64,000 nucleotides of DNA from assembly GCF_042654605.1 (NCBI RefSeq), contig NZ_JBHSGT010000041.1, positions 45,860 through 109,859 of the forward strand, given 5' to 3'. Source of the DNA: Enterococcus_I eurekensis. Lineage in GTDB: Bacteria; Bacillota; Bacilli; Lactobacillales; Enterococcaceae. A model generated the notes under the pieces. The model saw only the letters and a program-made list of their open reading frames with translations, made no database searches and was not told the DNA's origin. Positions 52,941 through 63,047 of this stretch are shown here, in pieces (positions within the stretch are counted from its first letter, which is position 1; each line of letters begins with the position of its first letter). The position numbers and the translations under genes were made by a program.

Positions 52941-55215
52941 TTATTTCGATGGCACAATATGGAGTGTAGAAAAGAACTCAGCAATTTTTTGAAGTAACGT
53001 ACTTCCTGCCGCGACAACTCCAGATAGCACGTTTAACGTCCCAGTCACACCGCCTGCGTAGATAAAGGCCCCTCCCAGAGCAAGACCTGCTAACCCAGAT
53101 CCGTATAGAGCTAACTGTTTTTCAAACTCTTTAGCGTCTGCTTGAATACTATCTAACTCAGGAGACGTTCCTGGAGGAAACATTCCTGGATTAAAAAAGA
53201 TGCCTAATGTGATAGTAAATTCATATTTCACTTTATGGCCATAGATATTCTCAACATAGTATTCCCCCGTCGATTGAATTTCTAAGCCCACTTGAACTAA
53301 TGATTCAACTTTAAAATTGATTTGATACTCACCATTATCACAAATCGTGCTCATCTCGTTGATAATATCAATAAATAAATTATCTGAATCGGCTAATTCC
53401 ATCAAGTCTTGAACCGTTTCTAAATCATTCACAAACTTCATTTCTGGAACCCCGTTTTTGATTTCGTATCTTACCATATCACCATCATCTAAGTGAATAC
53501 CATTTTGAATTTTCAATTTTAGTAATAATGGACCCACATGCGCTTCTTGTTCGATTTCCGAACTAAATCCAACACCTACAGTTTCACGGAAAACCTTTAA
53601 TTTATTCGCAAATTCATTAGCAGTATGAACAAGCATCGCTTCTTTTAAATTTAATGATACGTTATTTTTATCTAGGTTAACAGGAGGATTGAACGACGAT
53701 TGTCCCACATCTAAGAACCCTGACATCCCCACTTTATCTAATGGAATCCCATTCAATATATATTCGTGGTATTGATCAAACGACCAGTTTCTAGGCATCT
53801 TATAGCCTAAATTCGAGCTAAATCCAGAAGACATATCTGAAACAAAGCAATTATTTATTGCAACAATCGAACTCATTACTTGTGTACAAAGGTTTCTCGG
53901 ACCATAAACGGATACATTGTATTCTGGGTAATGTTGTTGCATCGATTGTGTAACATCTCTCATATACGAAACAACTGTTGCTATCTCATGCCCCATAACA
54001 TCAAAATCACAGGCAAAATAAATAGTTGTTCCATTTTTAAATCCCAGCTGTTTTGCTGATGCGCCTGCTAAACGAGCATCATTCCAGCCTTGACCGGCTT
54101 TTGCAAAGTAATTATAGTACCAGCCACCATCTTGATAAATCGGGAAGATTTTAAAACCATTGGATGATAATAAATTAACTTCATTAACAGTTAAATTTTT
54201 AGGTTTCTCATTAGCGCCAACACCTACAGTACCTGTTAAGTACCGTCCAATGGTATCATAACCGGCATTTTTTCAAAGTGTTTACTTGTGCTTGAGTCAA
54301 AATTTGCATAGACGTGTCACAAGCATTGGTTGATCGATTGATATCTCCCGTAGTCGTTAACAAGGCCTTAATCACAGGCATATTTGCAGTTGCAGATGTA
54401 GTATCCCCAATCTTCATAAAAGCTTTAAAATTCTTAACAGCTGAAGAAAGACCGTTATTCCATACCCCTGTTAAACCACCACTAAATTCATCATTTACAA
54501 TCAAACTCGCTTGTAAAATCCGAATATTATTCGCAGTGCCTTGAGTTGGCGATAATGTCGGGCAATTTGCAGTTGTTCCCTCACCAAAATAACCATTGGC
54601 CGTACCTACATCCATCCCCATTTCAGCTTGAAGGCCATAAATGAGCGCTTTATTCGTATCTCGCTGATAAATACCATCACACGGTAGAATTCCTGTATAC
54701 GGATAATAAGTACGATTCAAGTAGCGTTGCACCTCTTGAATATTACTGTTTCCTCCGAAAACTAATGAAAAAGCGCTCATATCAAATAATGCTCTCGCAA
54801 AGATCCCTGAAAATTGTCCATTATCTCCATCAAACCCAGCTTTTACTTTGAATTGTGTAATGGAATAATAAGTATATTCATCAAATATTTCACTAAATCC
54901 ACCTTGTCCTAGTCCTTTACACCTCATAGCACCATCAATTAGTTTAATAATTCTATGCTTTTTTCCTTCAAATAATAATTGAGGAACTTGATTATCCCAT
55001 CTATTTACCGTCGTTGGTCCGAAATTATTAGCTAATGCTGTGATTCCTAATTCATGCTGAACTGCTCTAATGAGACCATAAATTGTGGGCCACCCTGTTC
55101 GCCCATCTTCAGGCACTGATCCAAACCCTGATACATTCCCATAGGTTTTATTTAACCATTCTTGCACTTCAAAAACCCATGGATCTCCTACAACTCTTGC
55201 TTTTTCATCATTCAT
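52941..55215 (-). pseudogene. Peptidoglycan-binding-like / DUF1906 protein, broken by a homopolymer frameshift
   Basis: One gene in two frames. The 5' frame (54256-55215) has repeated modules like peptidoglycan-binding domains (EVQEWLNKTYG, EVQRYLNRTYY with Asp-Gly and LQxELG-like segments). At 54268-54273 a run of six identical bases shifts the frame. With five, QVNTLK would continue into NAGYDTIGRYLTG and then the 3' frame. That part is a DUF1906 glycoside-hydrolase-like domain (TTIYFACDFDV, NVSVYGPRNLC), ending in a hydrophobic glycine-rich helix (GLAGLALGGAFIYAGG). Intact length would be about 757 residues. It may be a true mutation, phase variation or a sequencing error. Start ATG at 55215 follows AAGGGAAG. 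It is flanked by the two lipoprotein copies. Confidence 0.82.
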
Positions 55216-55400
55216 AACAATCTTCCCTTCTCTATCGATTCGAATCATTTTTGTATACACCCTATATGTCAATCTATCCATTCAATTGTGACAACATTTA
55301 GTTAATTAATTATCCATAGTATTAAATATCCTTTAGATATGATAAAATTTAATCAACAACAATCAAGTCATTATTTCTAGAATCCAGGAGGTTAAAGCAA

Positions 55401-56033
55401 TTGAAGAGACATATGATCTATTTACTTCTATTTTTACTTTTGACTGGATGTACCTCAGCACCAAAAAAATTGAGTAAAGATGAAGCCATTCAATTAGGCG
55501 ATTTTACATATTTAAAACCGAATCATGATGAAAGATTTACAACTGATAAAGATTTTTATCGAAACAACGAACAAGGGATTATCTATCAAGATGGCGAACC
55601 ACTAATCGGACTGACATTTAAAAAAGTCAGTACAGGCAGCACTAAAGCAATGGAAGAACTTCAAACAGAGAAAGAATTACGGAGATATCAAAAAAACAAT
55701 CGACATATCAAACTAGAATTAGAAGTTCAAAATTACAATTATGATGAACCTATCAATCCTCTTTTTATAACACATTCGACAGCTTTTATAACAGCAGATA
55801 GAGGAGAAAATCTTCATAGCTCTTCTTCGTTGCCACTCGAACCAATAGAAAAGGGCAATACAGGGACTTATATTTTTACTATTAAACTGGATGAACGCCC
55901 TGTAAAAGATGTCAACCTATTATATCTTCGCTATTACTATGTTGAAAGTTTATTAGGTTTTAATCGTAGAAACTATTCAAATCATTTAGAATTTGAACTC
56001 GAAGTCACGCATGAAATTGATGCCTTGAAGTGA
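55401..56033 (+). CDS. Small lipoprotein, paralogue 2
   Basis: 210 residues, lipobox LLTGC, and nearly the same N-terminal third as the copy at 50157, including long shared stretches such as NNEQGIIYQDGEPLIGLTFK. The central part diverges (NPLFITHSTAFITADRGENL). Start TTG with CAGGAGG. It is divergent from the DUF1906 gene and followed by a good terminator. Function unknown. Confidence 0.85.
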   Translation: MKRHMIYLLLFLLLTGCTSAPKKLSKDEAIQLGDFTYLKPNHDERFTTDKDFYRNNEQGIIYQDGEPLIGLTFKKVSTGSTKAMEELQTEKELRRYQKNNRHIKLELEVQNYNYDEPINPLFITHSTAFITADRGENLHSSSSLPLEPIEKGNTGTYIFTIKLDERPVKDVNLLYLRYYYVESLLGFNRRNYSNHLEFELEVTHEIDALK

Positions 56034-56059
56034 GTAATATTCAGATTCCACTTTAACAG

Positions 56060-56098
56060 AAAAGGTCAACGCTCATCATAATGATTCGCATTGACCTT
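56060..56098 (+). terminator. Terminator after lipoprotein paralogue 2
   Basis: AAAGGTCAACG / CGCATTGACCTTT arms followed by TTCTATT; also usable by the convergent gene at 56156. Confidence 0.8.
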
Positions 56099-56155
56099 TC
56101 TATTGTGTAATTTATGATTCGAAACCTACCTATCGAATATTCTAATATCATATAT

Positions 56156-56896
56156 CTACATTCTATTGCTTAGTTGCAATTCTTCAAAAACAGCCTCACG
56201 TAATTCCCCTTTTACTTGGCTAAGCAATGCGATTTTTGTTTCAGTTGCTGTCATGTTATTGAGCAAAATCACTAAACTTCTGGCATCTTCCACTTTAGAA
56301 TCAGCGATCATCCTTGAAGCATGATCAATAGCATTAACTTGTAATACAATGGCTTCTAGTGACTGCTTAATCATTGTACCCCATGAACCTTCTTGATGTT
56401 CAAACGTTTGTTCAAATGACGCTTCTAACTTATGGATATCAATCTGTGTCAGTTCCTCTTTTAAAATCAATTTTTGATTAAAGACTCCCTGAGTAATTGC
56501 GGTACCATCAATAAACAACTGATTGATTTCTTCTTGGAACTCAAAACGTTGGCGAAGTAAACTTAATTTTTCTTCTAAGCGTTCAACGTGACGTACTGCA
56601 TTGGATTTTATCTGGTATTTAGCAATCAATTGCTCATTTTCAGATTTCACAGCTGCCAATTGTGCTTCTAACTGTGTAAAATCCTCTTCTTTTATGTTCA
56701 TCTTCAAATAACCTGATGCATCTTCCAATCCTTCGACCGCCAATGTCAATTTCCCATCTTTGCCGACCAATTGTTGATTACTTTTAAGCTCTGCTTGAGC
56801 ATCAACGACTTCGTTTTCTTTCATTTCTTGATAAAACCAACCGCCGAGTGCAACTGCGGCAACACCAACCAAAACAATCCATTTTTTCTTTTTCAT
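56156..56896 (-). CDS. Membrane-anchored coiled-coil protein of unknown function
   Basis: 246 residues. MKKKKWIVLVGVAAVALGGWF is a basic start plus one hydrophobic helix without lipobox or clear cleavage site, so an N-terminal anchor is likely. About residues 75-130 have coiled-coil heptads (LEAQLAAVKSENEQLIAKY, VERLEEKLSLLRQRFEF). The rest is helical. No known domain recognised. Start ATG at 56896 follows GAAGGGTG. Confidence 0.75.
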   Translation of the reverse strand: MKKKKWIVLVGVAAVALGGWFYQEMKENEVVDAQAELKSNQQLVGKDGKLTLAVEGLEDASGYLKMNIKEEDFTQLEAQLAAVKSENEQLIAKYQIKSNAVRHVERLEEKLSLLRQRFEFQEEINQLFIDGTAITQGVFNQKLILKEELTQIDIHKLEASFEQTFEHQEGSWGTMIKQSLEAIVLQVNAIDHASRMIADSKVEDARSLVILLNNMTATETKIALLSQVKGELREAVFEELQLSNRM

Positions 56897-57264
56897 CTTC
56901 ACCCTTCTTTCATAAACTAGATTCAAATCCAATTTTACCTTTCATTCATAAAAACAATAAATCATTTACAAACTAAATTATACACGCTAAAATAAATAAA
57001 AGTTTATTATGACTAAAAATGCGTCAAATAAATTTCAACTCTTACTAAATGATACTCATCTCACTAAAAAACAAATATTCTCAAAAGAGTATCACAATCG
57101 ACACATGAACGAACATTAGCACCCGATTTCTTTCAGTAAGTATTTAAACTTATTTTATAATAGATTCGCATAATTACGTTTTTCAAAACACAACTAAACT
57201 ATACACCCTCGTACCTAGAAAACAGTTTATTGCGCAATATTTACGCAAAAAGGGGTTAAAAATA
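56897..57264. other. Intergenic stretch, AT-rich
   Basis: No gene or repeat recognised. A TATAAT (57156-57161, plus strand) preceded by a weak -35 may drive the truncated regulator that follows. Confidence 0.4.
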
Positions 57265-57429
57265 ATGAATAATGGCAAATTGATGAGGAAACTAAGACAA
57301 GAACGAAATATTAGCCAAGCATCTTTAGCTGGGAACTTATATTCCCGTGACAATATCTCGCGTTTCGAAAGAAATAATTCGAACATTAACTTAAATATGT
57401 TTTTTCACTCACTTGATTCAAATAAGTGA
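57265..57429 (+). pseudogene. Truncated Rgg/PlcR-like HTH regulator
   Basis: 54 codons: NGKLMRKLRQERNISQASLA and YSRDNISRFERNNSNINL are the helix-turn-helix of Rgg-type peptide-pheromone regulators. The frame then leaves the family within a few codons, so the ~220-residue TPR sensor half is lost. Start ATG after AAAAGGGG. It converges on, and overlaps, the truncated fic gene, so one deletion probably removed both 3' halves. Confidence 0.72.
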
Positions 57430-57523
57430 TATCAGCTTCTGCTTTTTCTAAAGTATCCATATCCAATATATTTAACTTATTTTTCAAAATATTTGTATTC
57501 GGAATTAAATACGGATCAATCAT
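57386..57523 (-). pseudogene. Truncated Fic toxin gene (5' fragment)
   Basis: 45 codons starting MIDPYLIPNTNILKNKLNI, then LEKAEADITYL, the characteristic N-terminus of VbhT-class Fic proteins. The catalytic HxFxxGNGR motif and most of the fold are missing. Its start overlaps the antitoxin stop, the normal layout for this module. Confidence 0.78.
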
Positions 57524-57731
57524 TGTTCGATCCTGATTTTCGATATTTTTCTAACACGATTTCTAATGCATCAGCGATTTCCATCGTCCCATCAACATAT
57601 GCATCTACCAGTTTCATTGTATCTTTTGAAGGTTCTAGTGCATCCAAGGTAGAGTAGCTTAAAGCAACGTTACGTAACTTTTCACGTTCTAATTTAGTCG
57701 TATTTTTAACAGAGTATTTATATTCAGCCAT
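57516..57731 (-). CDS. VbhA-like antitoxin, orphaned
   Basis: 71 residues. The pattern SYSTLDALEPSKDTMKLVDAY followed by VDGTMEIADALEIV fits VbhA-type antitoxins that block Fic AMP-transferases; the inhibitory helix would be near residues 21-31. The ATG at 57731 follows AAGGAGGGG. Frame intact, but the partner toxin is reduced to 45 codons. Confidence 0.75.
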   Translation of the reverse strand: MAEYKYSVKNTTKLEREKLRNVALSYSTLDALEPSKDTMKLVDAYVDGTMEIADALEIVLEKYRKSGSNND

Positions 57732-57770
57732 ATATAACCCCTCCTTTAATAAAAGTATATCTATGCTCAT

Positions 57771-58235
57771 TATATCATGTTTTTAGCCGATCTATGTAGT
57801 AAATCATTTAGTCATAATATATTCTGAATAAGTGAAAAATGGCTAGATAGAGTCTATTATAGGCAACTTCCAATCAGGTGTAATTCTTCCCTAATTAATT
57901 CAACTACACTACCTCTTCACTATAACTAATCTCCATACGGCTTTTCTTAATTCTCGTTCGATAAAAGAAAACAAGAACAAAGGCAAATTGACTACTTGAT
58001 TTCGTCAAATCAAGCACGTATAAAGATAGTGCCGTGTTTTGGATAAAAGATGCTAGGATGGGAATAAAGGAACTGATAAATATAATAAGTTTAAATTTTT
58101 GTCGTTAAATTTTTTCATAGAGTGCTTGCTTTCTGATCAACGAAAATCAGCGGCTAGACTCCTCGATCGTAGTGATGCGCGATTTCGATAATACCTGCAG
58201 AACATAACACGACCAGGAATCAAAGAGTAGCCTAT
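57771..58235. other. Intergenic stretch without recognisable gene
   Basis: Contains a perfect short hairpin CTTGATTT / AAATCAAG (57995-58014) preceded by TTGACT. Otherwise nothing supported. Confidence 0.4.
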
Positions 58236-59852
58236 TTATTCAATCACCTGACCTGCTTGCAATTGAAAATGTCTAAAACCAGCTTGCTTCATTTCTTGCA
58301 GATCAAAGTGATGTGCAACTTCAATGATAGTTGCTGGTAATTGATAAATTAAGGCACGGATCATTTGGGCATTTTCTTCATCTAAACTCGCCGTTACCTC
58401 ATCGAGTAAAATCACTTTTTTCTCCGATAGTAACGCACGTGCGATTTCCAGACGTTGCTTTTGCCCTTCTGATAATTTAGAACCTTGTTCCCCACAGTCA
58501 TACACTAATGCCTCTTGACCCAGTTCTTGTCTTAAGTTGACTTTTTCTAATACGGACAAAATTTGTTCATCGGAGTAGCCTTGACCTAAATCAACATTAA
58601 ATTTCAATGTATCCGAAAAAATAAAGGCTTTTTGATAAATCATCGCGATTTGTTCTTGCATCACTTGGTTACTTAATTGCTGGTTTTCTGTCTCAAATCG
58701 AATTTCTCCACTCTTTGGATAAAGACTACCCAAAATCAAGTTTAGCATGGTCGACTTGCCACTGCCTGAAGGCCCCGTAATCAAGACCTTATCGCCTTTA
58801 TTAATCGTAAAAGAAGCGTTATTTAAAATCGTCTTCGAATCAAAATCTAACGACACATTCTTAAAAGTCACCGCTTCAATCTCTCTGTTTTTTTCTAAAA
58901 TAACGGGATCAATGGTCTTCGTTTCATCCAATAAATATCGTTCTAAATCTTCTTTAATGGCTTCTGAGGCCTTGATTTGATTCAAAGATTGAATCATAAA
59001 AAATAATGGTGCTTGAACTTTATCTGTCGCAAGGAAAATCGCGATTAGCGTAGCAATATCTAAACGATTATTCAATATTCCGACAATAACACCTAGAAAA
59101 AATGGCAAAATAAAACTCGTAACAATCACTATTTGTGAAATAAATGTCACCACTTGAGCCTTTAACTTCATTTCTCTATACGATTTTTCAGTCGCTTGAG
59201 CAGCATTCGAGACTTTTTGAGTAAATGCTTGATCGACTTGATAGTTTCTTAACGTTCCTAAACCACCAATAAAATCATTGAAATATTTCAATTCACTCGA
59301 TTGTGCTTTTTCCATTTTTTGTCCGCTTTTAATTAAATATTTCTTCGCTAGTAATTGTGGAATAAAGACGAGAAGTGAGGATAAGATAAACACCGTAGAA
59401 ATAAGTGGATCCAGTTGAATCATGAAAATAACCGCGACGAAAGCGATCACCATATTAGTAAAAATATCAATATGAGGTTCTAAAAAATTCTTTTCAAACA
59501 ATTTGATATTCGTCGTATAAGACGTTAATATCGCTGTATCATCGAACTTATTTTTTCTACTATTGATAGATTGTAAAATACTTTCCTTTAGATATAAGTT
59601 GATATTTTCAATCACATTTTCTTTGGCATAGGAAAGAAGATAGCCTCCCCATAAAACCAATACCCAGATACCTAATGACAGCAAACCCAAGTTAACCACT
59701 GCTCGGATTGTTGTCTCTACCGTTATTTTTTGTGCTTCAATAATCACCATCGGAATGAAAATCCCATTCAAGGCCGTTAATAACATTCCCACCAACAAAA
59801 GAAAAAGATTTCGAATCTTACCTTTTTTAAATACTTTCCAATTTAACTTCAT
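58236..59852 (-). CDS. ABC exporter, fused membrane and ATPase domains
   Basis: 538 residues, a type IV exporter half-transporter. About six membrane helices occupy residues 15-290. The ATPase has Walker A ITGPSGSGKSTMLNLIL, signature KLSEGQKQRLEIARALL and Walker B VILLDEVTASLDEEN; the H-loop histidine is present (VAHHFDL). Together with the second exporter at 60376 it could form a heterodimer. Substrate likely a peptide given the adjacent E1-like gene, by inference. Start ATG follows AAAGGAGTG. Confidence 0.9.
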   Translation of the reverse strand: MKLNWKVFKKGKIRNLFLLLVGMLLTALNGIFIPMVIIEAQKITVETTIRAVVNLGLLSLGIWVLVLWGGYLLSYAKENVIENINLYLKESILQSINSRKNKFDDTAILTSYTTNIKLFEKNFLEPHIDIFTNMVIAFVAVIFMIQLDPLISTVFILSSLLVFIPQLLAKKYLIKSGQKMEKAQSSELKYFNDFIGGLGTLRNYQVDQAFTQKVSNAAQATEKSYREMKLKAQVVTFISQIVIVTSFILPFFLGVIVGILNNRLDIATLIAIFLATDKVQAPLFFMIQSLNQIKASEAIKEDLERYLLDETKTIDPVILEKNREIEAVTFKNVSLDFDSKTILNNASFTINKGDKVLITGPSGSGKSTMLNLILGSLYPKSGEIRFETENQQLSNQVMQEQIAMIYQKAFIFSDTLKFNVDLGQGYSDEQILSVLEKVNLRQELGQEALVYDCGEQGSKLSEGQKQRLEIARALLSEKKVILLDEVTASLDEENAQMIRALIYQLPATIIEVAHHFDLQEMKQAGFRHFQLQAGQVIE

Positions 59853-59973
59853 TATTACACTCCTTTACATCCAACCACGAATGACTATTTTAAAATCAAT
59901 TAAAAATATTACAACGAAAATAACACCTGTTCGCAACTAAGATTATATAGATTGCTTAATCCAATCATTATTC

Positions 59974-60240
59974 TTTACATGGAAATCCGCTACAATATAA
60001 TGATACATCCCCTTAAATAAAATCATCTATGCCCTTTAATTCAACTAAAATTATTTTGTCGTGTTACAATTTATTTCTATTTGTCATTCTTGATGGTAAC
60101 GATTCTTGAATCGCTTGCTAGATTCGTATTCAACAACCCTAGCATGAATAAGTTTAGTGTTCCTTTCATCTTACTTTTATCTATTTTATTTCTTTTTAAA
60201 AGTAAAGAAAGGACTGCGACATAGGTCTGCACTCCTTTTT
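59974..60240 (+). promoter_or_regulatory. Promoter-to-terminator unit on the plus strand, possible small RNA or peptide
   Basis: -35 TTTACA (59974-59979), 16-bp spacer, -10 TATAAT (59996-60001). About 240 nt later a stem AAAGGA...TCCTTT followed by Ts (60207-60240) could end the transcript. Inside are short open frames, including one of 43 codons from an ATG near 60091 with a hydrophobic segment (VPFILLLSILFLF), but none has a good ribosome site. It is antisense-oriented relative to the flanking exporter genes. The remainder of 59853-60375 holds no recognised gene. Confidence 0.45.
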
Positions 60241-60375
60241 ATTATCTTTTTTTAAACTGACCAATAGATCTAAGAAGCAAATAATATATGATTGGGTGTA
60301 CTAACAGAAGTCTCATTATTTTTTTGTCTAGAAATCATTATCTCTCATTCACATAAATAATGTTTTTCCTTTTAT

Positions 60376-61914
60376 CTATTCAATAATTTCTGTTAAGATC
60401 GGCATTTCTATTATTTGATCGAAATTTGAAACAAACGCTTCATCATATTTATGAGTAGCGTAAATAAAGTTCAAATCAGAATTTAATAACATTTGCTCAA
60501 TTTCACGTTGTGTTTCCTTGTCTAAAGCACTTGATAACTCGTCCACTACTAAAAATTCTGCTTGACTATATAACGCACGAGCTAACGCAATACGACTTTT
60601 CTCACCACCTGACACCGTTTTAGAAGAGAGTTTCATATCCTTTAATGGTTCAAGATAAAGCATTTTTATAATTGAATTCAAATGCTCTTCGCAAATATCA
60701 ATAGAAAATAAAGTAATATTTTCTATTAACGTCCCTTTAAAAATATGCGGTTCTTGCGGAACATAAGCAACCTTCTCTGAACGCATTACCTCACCATTTA
60801 TCGGACTAGCTTCATTAAAAATTAACCGGAAAAGGCTCGTTTTACCAGATCCACTTTCTCCAATAACTAAATATCGTTTTTGAGATTTAAAATCATAAGT
60901 AAATTTCTGTAGTATTACTTTTTTCCCTACATGATAATCAACATCTACAAAACTAACTGCATTGTCATTCAACGTGAAGATTGGTTCTGTATATAGAGAT
61001 GTTCCACTTGACACTATAACTTCTTTAAAAACTTCAAATCCACCAATGATTTCAGACATTGTTCCAGTAGCAGAATTTAAAGGAAAAGAAATGGAGGAAA
61101 CAATTTGAGTAAAGCCCACTAAAAGACTCAATGTTAATTGCCCACTAATAATAAAATATGCCCCTAACAACCAAGTTCCAAAATAAAGAAAATCCGAAAA
61201 AATTTTATTCAACACTCCAACTATATTCAGTGTTTTAGCTTCTTTAATTTCTGTGTCCTTTACTTTATTTGACACTAATTGAAGCTTCTTAAAAAATGTA
61301 TCTCTTTTATTAAAAATTCTCCATGTCTCGCTCCCTACTAAATAGTCATCCACTTCTGCTACATAAAGATCAATTATTTTTGATACCTCTTGTTTATTTT
61401 TAGTTAATGATTTCCTTGAAAAAATGGGAACTAGTATTTGTGGTATTGTCAACACTAACACAAAAAATGATAACAACAAATTTATTTTCATTGCTAAAAT
61501 TAATGCAACAAAAAACTGACTAATAAGATAAATTCCCCAAAACAATTGTACTAAAAAAGATTGCTCAACTATATTTAATTTACTTGTTAAAGTTGATAAA
61601 TACTGATCCTGCATTTTTTGAGAGATCATAAATCCAGGTTTATTTTTCAAATTTCTAAAAATAATCAATCGAATATCATTCATCAGTATCTGAACTAGGC
61701 GCTCTGTATAATATTGTTGAAAAAAATAGCTTAATGATTGCAATACTAAAAAAATAATTGTCCCCATCGTCACAATTAGAAGCTCGTTCATTTTGGTTAC
61801 AGAAGCTATTTGTTCGATAACAATGGCATTGATCACCATCAAAGCTGACAAAACTATCGTTGTTAATAAATGGAATAATAATTGTTTTTTCCTGCATAAG
61901 AATAACTGCTTCAA
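60376..61914 (-). CDS. ABC exporter, fused membrane and ATPase domains
   Basis: 512 residues. Membrane part about residues 10-290, ATPase with Walker A VIGESGSGKTSLFRLIF, Q-loop YVPQEPHIFKG, signature VSGGEKSRIALARALYS and Walker B FLVVDELSSALDKE. The TTG at 61914 is the start: GGAGGGG lies six bases ahead, and the upstream gene's stop codon is immediately adjacent. In the same operon as the E1-like gene, so probably exports its product. AT-rich relative to the housekeeping genes. Confidence 0.9.
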   Translation of the reverse strand: MKQLFLCRKKQLLFHLLTTIVLSALMVINAIVIEQIASVTKMNELLIVTMGTIIFLVLQSLSYFFQQYYTERLVQILMNDIRLIIFRNLKNKPGFMISQKMQDQYLSTLTSKLNIVEQSFLVQLFWGIYLISQFFVALILAMKINLLLSFFVLVLTIPQILVPIFSRKSLTKNKQEVSKIIDLYVAEVDDYLVGSETWRIFNKRDTFFKKLQLVSNKVKDTEIKEAKTLNIVGVLNKIFSDFLYFGTWLLGAYFIISGQLTLSLLVGFTQIVSSISFPLNSATGTMSEIIGGFEVFKEVIVSSGTSLYTEPIFTLNDNAVSFVDVDYHVGKKVILQKFTYDFKSQKRYLVIGESGSGKTSLFRLIFNEASPINGEVMRSEKVAYVPQEPHIFKGTLIENITLFSIDICEEHLNSIIKMLYLEPLKDMKLSSKTVSGGEKSRIALARALYSQAEFLVVDELSSALDKETQREIEQMLLNSDLNFIYATHKYDEAFVSNFDQIIEMPILTEIIE

Positions 61915-63047
61915 TTAAATCCCCTCCAAATATTTTTCTAGTTTTATTTTTATATCACTCGAACAGATGCTCGATATATATTTTTTAGCAAGTTTTACTT
62001 CTCCCATTTCAGAAAGAATCACAATTAAACGAACTACCAACTCATCTTCCCCCTTATTTAGTATCAGATTTTTATAAAGAAATAGTTCAGAATAACCATT
62101 TACCACAAATTCCTTATAAATTTCTCTTTCTTTTTCTTTATTTGAATAACAAGAAAAATAGTAATTCCACAAGTCAATATCCTGTGGTGTATGTCCCAGA
62201 CATTTTTCAAGTATTTGTTTTTTTTCAGACTGGTTGTTTTTAACATGCTTGCATAATTTTTAAAAACTAAAGACTCGGTTAAGTCTACTTTTTCCCCAAC
62301 AAGGAAGTGTTCTATGTTTAGTTTGTTTTTCAGATATTTACAAGCATGATGCTTCCCTTCTTTTTTTAATAAATAGTAACTTTTACTGTTCCAATAATCA
62401 AAATGATTTTTTTTCAGTTTATATAGTATATCCAAATATTTTTCGGTAACTTCATAATCAAATTCTCTAATGGTGGTGTTAATAATCAATTTCACTAGTA
62501 ACCACTTCTCATAGTCGTTTATTTCTCGCTGTAAGAGTACTATTAGTTCTGAAATGTTTATTTTATGATTCATAAATATTTTTCCATAGATTCGATATAT
62601 TTCACATAAGACGCTTTCTTCTTCTTCAAATTCATGATAGAATCCCCGTTTAATTGCTTTCCTCATATTGCTTGGATCTAATTTCTTTTTTTTTCGCACG
62701 GTCGTTGAAACCACTTCAATAGGAATCATTTTTTTTACTCTTTCAAATATTTTACAAGAATATCTATCCAACTCTATTTCATTAGGTTTATAAATGATAA
62801 TCTTATTTAAGTTATTATTTGATACCCCTAGTAGGATTGTGGTTAAGATATTTACATAATATCTATCTAAAATCGATGATGTAGGAGATGAAATATTGAT
62901 ATCTGTATTCATTATTGGATTTTTATCCCACAGATCATCCGATAAACTAGACATTGTTTTTTGATTTAATGCTGTAAATATACTATTTCTCCGAAAGCCT
63001 TCAAACTGTTCTCCTTTTTCAAAAACAAGATTCAATTCTTTATTCAT
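61915..63047 (-). pseudogene. Unknown operon protein, interrupted by a homopolymer frameshift
   Basis: Two frames of one protein. The 5' frame runs to about residue 268 (ending FKNYASMLK). The 3' frame continues sensibly as NNQSEKKQILEKCLGHTPQD and to the stop at 61915. Adding one base in the run of five at 62237-62241 restores about 377 codons. No family recognised; the C-terminal half is helical and repeat-like (TPR-like by impression). Its ATG overlaps the E1-like gene's stop (ATGA). It may be a sequencing error, in which case the gene is intact. Confidence 0.75.

Noticed and set aside
60244..60318. 24-codon minus-strand frame as a precursor peptide for the E1-like enzyme
   Set aside because: No ribosome site and no precursor-like features; only its position near the exporters speaks for it.
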